From the NCBI RefSeq assembly GCF_039710355.1, contig NZ_JBDKWZ010000010.1, forward strand, positions 1 to 64,000: DNA of 64,000 nucleotides, read 5' to 3'. Made by a program: the position numbers and the translations under genes. The notes below the pieces were generated by a model. The model was given only the letters and a program-made list of their open reading frames with translations, did no database searches and was not told the origin of the DNA. The stretch comes from Rapidithrix thailandica. GTDB taxonomy: Bacteria > Bacteroidota > Bacteroidia > Cytophagales > Flammeovirgaceae. This document shows positions 35,335 through 43,275 of this stretch, one piece after another. Position 1 is the stretch's first letter, and the number at the start of each line of letters is the position of its first letter.

Positions 35335-35784
35335 ATGTCACTTATTCAAACTTCCGTACAGCGTTTGTTAACGCTGGATCTGACAAAACTTAAAGAGGAA
35401 ATTAGCTTATTCCAAAATGAAGGGGATTTGTGGAAAGTTCAGGGAGAAATCAGTAATTCCGCGGGAAATTTGGCCATTCATTTGGCGGGGTCCCTGCATC
35501 ATTTTGTAGGGGCAATTTTAGGAAAAAACGGGTATGTGAGAGAAAGGGACAAGGAATTTTCGGATAAAGATATTCCCAGAACCGAGGTTTTAAATCGAAT
35601 TGACCGGGCGATAGAAGTGATCAATCAAGTCATTCCTGCTATTTCCGAAGAACAATTGGAAGAGGAATTTCCCCATAAAACTGCCGGAGAACCTTTAAAC
35701 ACAGGGATGTTTTTGATTCATTTGGTAAGGCATGTGAATTATCACTTGGGACAGGTGAATTACCTTCGGAGAATATTGAAATAG
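35335..35784 (+). CDS. DinB/DUF1572-family protein
   Basis: A 149-residue four-helix-bundle protein with the three-histidine metal site of the DinB/YfiT family: His in AIHLAGSLHHFVG and in HLVRHVNYHLGQVNYLRR. Members of this group act as metal-dependent thiol (for example bacillithiol) transferases or are uncharacterised. The ATG at 35335 is chosen; the frame start at 35281 adds 18 residues of no family similarity. It is the last gene of a cluster with the TetR regulator and DUF1348, perhaps a detoxification response. Confidence 0.85.
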   Translation: MSLIQTSVQRLLTLDLTKLKEEISLFQNEGDLWKVQGEISNSAGNLAIHLAGSLHHFVGAILGKNGYVRERDKEFSDKDIPRTEVLNRIDRAIEVINQVIPAISEEQLEEEFPHKTAGEPLNTGMFLIHLVRHVNYHLGQVNYLRRILK

Positions 35785-35798
35785 TTTTAGCTCTTGTA

Positions 35799-35947
35799 AG
35801 AAGAATTACGAATCCCGAATCCCGAATAATGAATGCTCTATAAAGTCTTTGATACAATGCTTCTGTAAGCGGCTTTTATGAAGTCCGGTTGGCGAGAGTA
35901 GTATCTGGTATGTGCAAGCTTCGCCATTCTTGATTCGTAATTCTTCT
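35799..35947. repeat. inverted repeat pair in an otherwise empty 360-base intergenic region
   Basis: agaagaattacgaatc (35799-35814) recurs inverted as gattcgtaattcttct (35932-35947), with a short direct repeat aatcccg beside the left copy. No gene lies between 35785 and 36142. It looks like a degenerate small repeat element, but whether it recurs elsewhere in the genome cannot be seen here. Confidence 0.4.
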
Positions 35948-36142
35948 ATTTCATTTAATGAAGTGAATTAAACTTTTTCTTTTTCCTAAAAAATGTTTCA
36001 AAAAGGCCTCCTCTGTGTTACTTTTTTCAACAATAGCTTTGGCTATTCTCTTCAAAAAGTGCCTTGATGAGCCGATTTTGATTCCATTTTCGGTCAAAAA
36101 CCATAAGTTTAAACCACTTCAATGATAAAAATATTTCTGGCC

Positions 36143-37591
36143 TTAGTTACCGAATTCCAAAATGCCTTTTTCGCCTCCTGTTGCTACAATCAAGCGAATG
36201 GTACTGAGTAGCTGTTGTCCCAAAAGTTGGGCGGATAACCGTTCGGCTTCCAATACGATTCTTTCCGCGTCTACTACTTCCAGGTAAGTGACCAGACCTT
36301 TTAAATACCGTTGGCCGGAAAGTTCCGCAGCTTTTTGCGCGGCTTGGAGAAACTCTTGTTGGGCTACTAATTGCTCGTTTAACCTGAGCAAATTGGACAA
36401 GGCCCTTTCTACTTCTTCATTCGCCATTAGCTCTTGTAGCTTGTATTCTTCTTGTACTGCCTGCACTTGATACTTGCTGATGCTGAACTGGGATTTTCTC
36501 CTTCCTCCTTCAAATAACGGAATAGACAGAGTGACGCCCGCCAGCCAATTCCTGCTTTCACTTTCAAAAAGATTATCAAAACTACCGGACAATAGGCCTA
36601 AGGAGCCATCTAGGTACAAAGAAGGATATAACTTTTTCTTTGCGTTTTTCACTTGCTCCTCATAAGCTCTTATCGAAAACTCCCTTACTTTCAGATCAGG
36701 TCTGTTGGAGGCCAATGCCCCGGATGCCACCGGGTTGATATGAGGGGGTAAATACTTGATTCCAGTTTGTTCAAGTGTAAAGGTACTTGCATTTTGCCCG
36801 GCCAAAGTGGCCAGCGCCAACTCGATTTCCGTTCTACGGAGTTGGTTGTGTTTCAATTGTACCGCCACAGACGAGAGTTCTGTTTTGGCCCTTTGTAAGT
36901 CAATCTCATTGGCAAGTCCGGCCGAATACCGGGTTTTTACAATTTCCAGATTTTCCTTTCTTGTCGTCAAAGTTCTTTCCAGAATTTTGTTTTCAGTGTC
37001 CAAGGTAATCAATTGAATATAGTTGCCGGCTACTTCGGAAGCGATAAACAGAGTAATGCTCTCCTGGCTGGCATTGCTTGCTTCCAGATGGTATTTGGAT
37101 GCCTTTACATTGCTTTGCGCCTTGCCCCAAATGTCCACTTCATACCGTAAATCCAAAGGAACCGAATAGGTGTTCAGGCTTACTCTTTGTGCCGCTACAT
37201 CAAAGGGCATCGGGCGGTTGGCTGAAAACTCTTGCCGGGCAAAGGAAGGATTCAAACTCACAGAAGGATACAGGTTTGCTTTGGATACTTTTACCTGTTC
37301 TTGTGCTATCCCCACTTTGCTTTCTGCAATTTTAATATTTTGGTTTTCAGAGATGGCCAACGCTGTCAATGCATTTAGTTGTTGATAACCAAATATTTCC
37401 CACCAATGTTGGTTTTCGTGAGAACCAAACGCAGGCGTGGCGCTGAGGGTATCCTCTCCCAAGGTCATGGAGGTCTGTTGTTTGGGAAGTTGCCACTTCC
37501 ACTGTCCGGAATCTGCTTGCTGAGCAAGGGCCGTTTGGTTGAACAACCAAACCGCAGCGATGGCAAATATATGTTGGATTGTTTTGTTCAT
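36143..37591 (-). CDS. RND efflux outer-membrane factor (TolC/OprM, NodT family)
   Basis: A 482-residue outer-membrane channel. It has a signal peptide (residues 1-23, TALA then QQ), without the lipobox of OprM-type proteins. Two repeated outer-membrane-efflux domains show long helices: ALTALAISENQNIKIAESKVGIAQEQVKVSKANLYPS and EEYKLQELMANEEVERALSNLL. Also present are DLRYEVDIWGKAQSNVKAS and LASNRPDLKVREF, standard NodT-family blocks (quoted here in pieces). It is the last gene of the adaptor-pump-channel operon, 126 bases after the pump. Confidence 0.92.
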   Translation of the reverse strand: MNKTIQHIFAIAAVWLFNQTALAQQADSGQWKWQLPKQQTSMTLGEDTLSATPAFGSHENQHWWEIFGYQQLNALTALAISENQNIKIAESKVGIAQEQVKVSKANLYPSVSLNPSFARQEFSANRPMPFDVAAQRVSLNTYSVPLDLRYEVDIWGKAQSNVKASKYHLEASNASQESITLFIASEVAGNYIQLITLDTENKILERTLTTRKENLEIVKTRYSAGLANEIDLQRAKTELSSVAVQLKHNQLRRTEIELALATLAGQNASTFTLEQTGIKYLPPHINPVASGALASNRPDLKVREFSIRAYEEQVKNAKKKLYPSLYLDGSLGLLSGSFDNLFESESRNWLAGVTLSIPLFEGGRRKSQFSISKYQVQAVQEEYKLQELMANEEVERALSNLLRLNEQLVAQQEFLQAAQKAAELSGQRYLKGLVTYLEVVDAERIVLEAERLSAQLLGQQLLSTIRLIVATGGEKGILEFGN

Positions 37592-37717
37592 GGTGATTTG
37601 TCTCTTTTAAGCGAATTACTCCTGCCTCGGGAGGAATAAAAGGTGGTGACACCTTTTATCCTCCGTAAGCAAGAAGCGTCACTTACACGTATTTATAGTT
37701 TGTTATCGGGCAACTGT

Positions 37718-40700
37718 TCAGGCAGTTACCAATTCGTTTTTGTCTTTTTTAGGAAGGGAAATCATCCCCAGTTTTCTACAAATAACATAGAAAACCGGTG
37801 TGAACAGAAGACCAAAAAAAGTGACTCCCAACATGCCGCTGAATACGGCCACACCCAAAGCTTGCCGCATTTCGGCTCCTGCTCCGGAGGCCGTCACCAA
37901 GGGTACCACTCCCAGGATAAATGCGAAGGAAGTCATCAAAATAGGTCGCAGTCGTAGTTTGGCCGCTTCGGTAGCCGCTTGCCACAGCCCTTTGCCTTGG
38001 TCTTCCAATTGTTTGGCAAATTCCACAATCAAGATGGCATTTTTACTGGCCAAGCCGACCAGTACAATCAAACCGATTTGGGTAAGAATATTATTATCCA
38101 TATTGGCGATATCCACCCCGATCATTGCGGAAAGCAAACACATCGGAACAATCAGAATGACTGCCAGGGGCAAAATCCAACTTTCGTATTGGGCGGCTAA
38201 TAAAAGGAAGACAAAGAGTACTGCCAACCCGAAAGCGATGATGGCCGTATTTCCCATCCGCTTCTGTTGATAAGCGATTTCTGTCCATTCATAGTCAATT
38301 CCTTCCGGCAAGATCTCATCGGCCAGTTTTTCCATGGCTGCAATGGCATCCCCCGAACTTTTACCTTTCACCACATCTCCTACCAATTCCGAAGCGGGGT
38401 ATAAGTTGTACCGGGGCATCCGGGAAGGGCCGGCTATGTCTTGGAAGGTACCCAATGTTCCGATAGGGACCATTTCACCGTTTTTGTTTCTTACTTTAAT
38501 TCTGGAAATATCGTCCGGAGTCAAGCGGTAGGGTGCATCGGCTTGAGCTGTAACCCGGAAGGTCCGTCCCAGATAATTAAAATCGTTGACGAATGCAGAG
38601 CCCAAGTAGATTTCCAAGGCACTGAATACTTCTGCTACCGGAATGCCCAGTTTCTCTGCCCGAACCCGGTCAAAGTCGAAATACAATTGTGGCGTGCCTG
38701 TGTTGAAAAAGGAGAACACATTGGCCAAGGTAGGGTCTTGGTTGGCCGCAGCCGCCAATTCATTGGTGGCGTCTTTTAAGGCTTTGACGCCTCTTCCTTG
38801 CCGGTCCTGAATCATCATCCGGAAACCTCCCGCATTACCGATACCCCGTACAGGTGGCGGTGGAATTACCACGACAAACGCTTCTTCTATACCGGCCATT
38901 TTCTGACGCATGGTATTGAGTAAACCCTGGTGGGTAATCCCTTTTTTATTCCGTTCTTCAAAGTCGGCTAGCACCGGGAAAATAGTGGCCGCATTGGAAG
39001 CATTGGTGAAACTGGCACCGTCAAAGCCTGCAAAGGCTACGGCATTGACCACCCCATCGGTTTCCAGTAATTGGTCAATGGCATTCTGAATAACATCGTC
39101 TGTTCTGGATAAGGAAGACCCCGGGGGTAACTGAATGGCCACAATGAAGTAACCCTGATCCTGGGCGGGGATAAACCCGGTAGGAATCCGGTTGAATTCA
39201 AACAAGGTGAATCCCATTAATAGAATATAGACAATTCCTACTCCTGCGCTTAACTTAATCAGTTTGTTGACCAGTTTTCCATACCGTTCTGACAACCTTT
39301 CCATAAATTGCTCAAACCCCTTTAAGAATGTCGAAACCGGGTTTTTCCAAGAAGATGTTTGCGGTGTTGTTTTCTTTTTATGTGGTTTTAATAACAAGGC
39401 GGCCATAGCCGGGCTCAATGTCAGGGACACAAACACCGAGATCATGGTGGCGACTGAAATAGTAATTCCGAACTGTCTGTAAAACTGGCCCGAAATGCCT
39501 TCCAGAAAAGTAGTAGGGATAAATACGGCTACCAGCACCAAACCGATGGCGATCAAAGCACCACCCACTTCACTCATAGTTTTCCGGGCGGCTTCTTTCA
39601 CGCTCATTCCTTTACTCAGGTTGTGTTCCATGTTTTCCACCACCACAATAGCATCATCCACCACAATTCCAATAGCCAGTACCAACCCGAAAAGGGTAAG
39701 GTTGTTCAGGGAAAAACCCAAGGCCTGCATTACGGCAAAAGTACCGATCAGAGAAACCGGAATCGCCAGAATCGGAATAATGGTAGCCCGCCAGGTTTGT
39801 AAAAAGAGCAAGATCACAAATACTACCAGCACGACTGCTTCAAGAATAGTATGGCCTACTTCATCGATGGACTCCTGAATAAAATCAGTGGGGTTGTAGG
39901 CAATGTCATAACTCAAGCCGGGTGGAAAATCTTTCGCAAGCTCTTCCATGGTCGCTTTGATTTCATCGGCCGTTTCTACTGCATTGGTGCCCGGGCGTTG
40001 AAAAACCGGTAAGGCGACTGCTTTTTTATCACCCAAATACCCTTTGGTAGCATAACTGGCCGCTCCCAATTCCACCCTTCCGATGTCTTTTACCCGTACA
40101 ATTCTACCGTCTTTACCCGATTTTACTATGATATTTTCAAATTCCTCAATCTCCTCCAGACGACCTTTGGTTTGTACACTTAGCTCAAAAGCATGTTGCT
40201 CTCCGGTAGGCGGTTGGTTAAGGTTACCGCTGGCAATCTGCACGTTTTGATTTCTCAGGGCTTGGAGGATTTCTCCTGCTGATAAGTCCATAGAAGCGAT
40301 GACATCAGGGTTTAACCAAATCCGCATTGAATACTCACTGGCGCCAAACAAACCCAGGTTACCCACTCCTTTGATCCGGGAGATGATGTCTTTGATTTGC
40401 AAGGTGGCGTAGTTGCCTATATAAATCTGGTCGTAACTGTCATCCGGAGAAAACAAGTTGATGACCAACATGAGGTCCGGAGAGTTTTTCCGGGTGGTTA
40501 CCCCAATACGCCTTACTTGTTCCGGAAGCCGGGGTTCTGCAATGGCTACCCGGTTTTGTACCAATACCTGTGCTTCGTCCAGATCCGTACCTAATTCAAA
40601 GGTTACGGTAAGCGTCATGACTCCGTCCGCAGTGGACTGCGAGAGCATATACATCATATTTTCCACTCCGTTGATTTCTTGTTCAAGAGGAGTGGCCACG

Positions 40701-40885
40701 GTTTTGGAGATGGTTTCGGCACTGGCCCCGGGGTAGGTAGCAGTCACCACAATGGTGGGCGGAGCCACTTCGGGATACTGAGACACCGGAAGTGAAAAAT
40801 ACGCCAATGTACCCACAATAATGACCAGTATGGAGATGACAGAAGCCAATATCGGCCGGTCTATAAAATTATGAGAGAATTTCAT
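37718..40885 (-). CDS. RND multidrug efflux pump (HAE1/AcrB-type permease)
   Basis: A 1055-residue, twelve-helix proton-driven exporter of the inner membrane. The N-terminus is SHNFIDRPILASVISILVI, typical of HAE1. The proton-relay aspartates lie in LAIGIVVDDAIVVVENME. Also visible are GVVPLVTASGAGAEMRQALG and RPILMTSFAFILG near the end. Full length, no disruption. Drug or lipid specificity cannot be deduced. It is encoded between the adaptor (105 bases upstream) and the outer-membrane channel, and is probably controlled by the ArsR-type protein further upstream. Confidence 0.95.
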   Translation of the reverse strand: MKFSHNFIDRPILASVISILVIIVGTLAYFSLPVSQYPEVAPPTIVVTATYPGASAETISKTVATPLEQEINGVENMMYMLSQSTADGVMTLTVTFELGTDLDEAQVLVQNRVAIAEPRLPEQVRRIGVTTRKNSPDLMLVINLFSPDDSYDQIYIGNYATLQIKDIISRIKGVGNLGLFGASEYSMRIWLNPDVIASMDLSAGEILQALRNQNVQIASGNLNQPPTGEQHAFELSVQTKGRLEEIEEFENIIVKSGKDGRIVRVKDIGRVELGAASYATKGYLGDKKAVALPVFQRPGTNAVETADEIKATMEELAKDFPPGLSYDIAYNPTDFIQESIDEVGHTILEAVVLVVFVILLFLQTWRATIIPILAIPVSLIGTFAVMQALGFSLNNLTLFGLVLAIGIVVDDAIVVVENMEHNLSKGMSVKEAARKTMSEVGGALIAIGLVLVAVFIPTTFLEGISGQFYRQFGITISVATMISVFVSLTLSPAMAALLLKPHKKKTTPQTSSWKNPVSTFLKGFEQFMERLSERYGKLVNKLIKLSAGVGIVYILLMGFTLFEFNRIPTGFIPAQDQGYFIVAIQLPPGSSLSRTDDVIQNAIDQLLETDGVVNAVAFAGFDGASFTNASNAATIFPVLADFEERNKKGITHQGLLNTMRQKMAGIEEAFVVVIPPPPVRGIGNAGGFRMMIQDRQGRGVKALKDATNELAAAANQDPTLANVFSFFNTGTPQLYFDFDRVRAEKLGIPVAEVFSALEIYLGSAFVNDFNYLGRTFRVTAQADAPYRLTPDDISRIKVRNKNGEMVPIGTLGTFQDIAGPSRMPRYNLYPASELVGDVVKGKSSGDAIAAMEKLADEILPEGIDYEWTEIAYQQKRMGNTAIIAFGLAVLFVFLLLAAQYESWILPLAVILIVPMCLLSAMIGVDIANMDNNILTQIGLIVLVGLASKNAILIVEFAKQLEDQGKGLWQAATEAAKLRLRPILMTSFAFILGVVPLVTASGAGAEMRQALGVAVFSGMLGVTFFGLLFTPVFYVICRKLGMISLPKKDKNELVTA

Positions 40886-40990
40886 GGTAAGTTCATTTCA
40901 TTGGGGTGTAGGCTTCCAGGGTAGGAAGCCCACACCTACCAACTGTTTTCAAATAGTTTTTAATCGTTTTCTACTGGTGGTTTGCCAGCG

Positions 40991-42163
40991 TTAGTTTTTG
41001 GAAAGGCCTTCTATTTTTCTGTCTTCGGGAGTTACCTTCATACCCGGTCTTATTTTTAAAATATTACCTGTTATTAATTGATCTTCAGGGTTTAATCCGC
41101 TTCGTACGATCCGTAAATCTTTGTTGTAAAGAGGGCCCAATTGAACCGGCTTGGCTTGTACTTGGTTGCTGTCCGTTACCACAAAAACAATCTTTTGTGA
41201 TTGGTCGGTACCAATGATGGCATCGGGGATCAAAATCGCCTCATGCTCTGCGCTACCTGCCAAACGTGCACTGCCAAACATTCCGGATTCGATGGCGTAA
41301 TCCGTATTGGAAAAAACCGCTCTGGCTTGAATGGTTCCCGTTCCCAAATCCACCTCATTGTCGATAAAGTCCAGCTTCCCTTCGTGCACATAGCCATCCT
41401 CTCCAAGGAGTTGTACTTGGACTTTGGCTCCATCCAGGTTGCCATTATTTTGCTTGGAATATTTCATAAAAGCAGACTCGCTCCCTTCAAAATAGAAGTA
41501 TATCGGGTCCAGGGTAACAATCGTTGTGAGCAATGTTGATTGATCGCTTCCACCACTGATCAGGTTCCCCGCATTGACAAAGTCTTCACTCACCTTGCCG
41601 GAAATCGGGGCTTTGACCAGGGTAAATTGCAAGTTCAGTTCGGCATTGTTTACATAGGCTTTGGCCGCTTCTACTTGTGCTTTAGCGGCATATAATGCTT
41701 GTTCCCGTTGGTCGAATTCCTCTTGAGAAATGGCCTTGGAACCTTGCAAAGATTTTACCCGGTCGAAAGCACTCTGGGCTTGCCGTTCTTCTGCTTTGGC
41801 CTGTTCCAATTGCGCCTGTGCTTGTTGTAAAGCTATTTTAAAAGGTCTTTGGTCTATGATAAACAAGACGTCTCCTTTGTGTACCATTTCACCATCTTTA
41901 AACTTTACTGCTTGAATGTAGCCACTGACCCGGGCCCGGACTTCCACTCTTTCCATGGCTTTGAACCTACCGGAATATTCGTCCCATTCGGTGATTTTCA
42001 TTTGAACAGGTTTCGCAACCGGTACTGGCAGTTCGGCCGCCGTATTTTCCTTTTGTTGAGGTGTACCACAACCTCCCATGGCTATGACAAAGGAAATAAA
42101 CAGTAATAGCCGCAGGTGCCTATTGTTTTTGATTAATGAGGATATATACTTAAAATTTGACAT
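40991..42163 (-). CDS. RND efflux periplasmic adaptor (membrane fusion protein)
   Basis: From the ATG at 42163 the product has 390 residues with a lipoprotein signal (ISFVIAMGGCG). The longer frame to 42412 is not convincing. Then come the lipoyl/barrel-sandwich domain (RVEVRARVSGYIQAVKFKDGE; VKAPISGKVSE), an alpha-helical hairpin (ALQQAQAQLEQAKAEERQAQ), and the beta-barrel and membrane-proximal domains ending EDQLITGNILKIRPGMKV. It bridges pump and channel across the periplasm. First gene of the efflux operon. Confidence 0.92.
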   Translation of the reverse strand: MSNFKYISSLIKNNRHLRLLLFISFVIAMGGCGTPQQKENTAAELPVPVAKPVQMKITEWDEYSGRFKAMERVEVRARVSGYIQAVKFKDGEMVHKGDVLFIIDQRPFKIALQQAQAQLEQAKAEERQAQSAFDRVKSLQGSKAISQEEFDQREQALYAAKAQVEAAKAYVNNAELNLQFTLVKAPISGKVSEDFVNAGNLISGGSDQSTLLTTIVTLDPIYFYFEGSESAFMKYSKQNNGNLDGAKVQVQLLGEDGYVHEGKLDFIDNEVDLGTGTIQARAVFSNTDYAIESGMFGSARLAGSAEHEAILIPDAIIGTDQSQKIVFVVTDSNQVQAKPVQLGPLYNKDLRIVRSGLNPEDQLITGNILKIRPGMKVTPEDRKIEGLSKN

Positions 42164-42437
42164 TGTTTTAGAGCCGTTTGAAATTTGAATTGGATATAAG
42201 TGTAGTAAAATCAATCCTCTGGCATTCCCAATGCCTGTGGATTTGTATCGTATTTTGTCTGAATTATTGAAAGCACATATGTGTCTGAATTTAGAGGGTG
42301 AATGGAATATTACTCTCTTTTTTGTGAATCCTTTTACTACTCGGCCGGAGTGAAAGGCACTCATTGGCCATCCGGTAGAATTAGTTTGCCTGAGAAAATC
42401 TTTCGTTAGCACATGGTTCTCAAAATTTACAATAAAA

Positions 42438-42457
42438 ACATTTAAATATTTGAATGT
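42438..42457. promoter_or_regulatory. AT-rich palindrome, possible ArsR-type operator 1
   Basis: acatttaaatatttgaatgt is palindromic at 18 of 20 positions and shares the core AAATATTT with the second palindrome. Such 12-2-12-like AT-rich repeats are the usual targets of ArsR/SmtB proteins. Confidence 0.45.
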
Positions 42458-42718
42458 ATATATTAATTAAGTGTTAATTGTATGCCGGACAAAAGCTTCT
42501 TTTCCGGGTAAAAATGTCTTTTAAAAAGGTTGAAATTTGAATTTGGGACCAAGCCTGGAACCAAGTCTGAGACTCAATCGAAATTTCCGGACTTAGCTTT
42601 TTAGCGGCTTCCGGTATGTCTTATTATGGCAAAAGAAGCAGCCAACAATCCATTGTGAATGTTGCCCGAACAAGACAAAAGGTAAACTTGATGTAAATCG
42701 GTAGGCAAATATAGATTT

Positions 42719-42742
42719 ATATATCGAAATATTTCAATATAT
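42719..42742. promoter_or_regulatory. AT-rich palindrome, probable ArsR-type operator 2
   Basis: The centre atatcgaaatatttcaatat (42721-42740) is palindromic except one base pair and extends to 24 bases. It starts 14 bases beyond the ArsR stop and covers the spacer and -33 TTG of the predicted efflux promoter, the position expected for a repressor site. Confidence 0.6.
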
Positions 42743-42755
42743 CTTTTTATTTTTT

Positions 42756-43034
42756 TTAACTTTCTTTCAATTCTTCCAAAAAAGCGATGTATTCGTTCAA
42801 AACTTTTTTGTTCAAATTGTACTTTACATTTCTTCCTTCCTTAGAATACAATACCAAATCCGCTTCAATCAACTGTTTCATATGGTGTGAAATAGAAGGT
42901 TGAGTGAGTTGCACCATATCGTAAATTTCCGTACACTGTAAGCAGCTGGCTTTTTTCCTTATGGCTAATAGAATTTTCAGGCGGTTATCGTCCGATAAGG
43001 CTTTAGATATCTTTTTTATTTTTGAAAACTCCAT
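42756..43034 (-). CDS. ArsR/SmtB-family repressor with CxxC motif
   Basis: A 92-residue winged helix-turn-helix protein. KALSDDNRLKILLAI, then QLTQPSISHHMKQLIEADLV (recognition helix) and SKEGRNVKYNLN (wing). Cysteines C31 and C34 (SCLQCTEI) occupy the place of the CVC metal site in arsenic-sensing ArsR, so it may sense a metalloid, metal or redox signal. It lies upstream of, and in line with, the RND efflux operon. A TATATTTG -7 box (complement of 43061-43068) lies 27 bases before its ATG. Confidence 0.9.
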   Translation of the reverse strand: MEFSKIKKISKALSDDNRLKILLAIRKKASCLQCTEIYDMVQLTQPSISHHMKQLIEADLVLYSKEGRNVKYNLNKKVLNEYIAFLEELKES

Positions 43035-43181
43035 AGTTTCTGTGTTTATCAGTAAGATTACAAATATATTAATTATTATCTATAAATATGAATGATGTAA
43101 AAAAGTGCCAGTATTGATGCATTTTCTGCCGGAAACTACAAATAATTTGATGGAAGAGGTTCCTTCTATAGCGGTTTTTGA

Positions 43182-43231
43182 TAGCCATCCGGTGATATGT
43201 TCTTACTTGACTTGTTCATCACCGGATGGCT
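43182..43231. terminator. long inverted repeat, possible terminator
   Basis: agccatccggtgat (43182-43195) pairs perfectly with atcaccggatggct (43218-43231) with a 22-base loop. It lies 45 bases after the stop of the peptidase gene (-). T residues follow only on the plus strand, so the direction of action is unclear. Confidence 0.5.
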
Positions 43232-43275
43232 TGTTTTATTTTTCTATTAGAAGGCTTTTAATGTAGCATTTAATT

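Larger units (their letters stand above)
42164..42755 (-). promoter_or_regulatory. 590-base regulatory region between arsR-type gene and efflux operon
   Basis: No gene is seen. On the minus strand, TATATTTG (complement of 42706-42713) with TTG (complement of 42735-42737, spacer 21) makes a good Bacteroidota promoter directed at the efflux operon. That leaves a leader of about 530 bases. Two AT-rich palindromes are listed separately. The long leader may contain a second promoter near the first palindrome. Confidence 0.5.
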
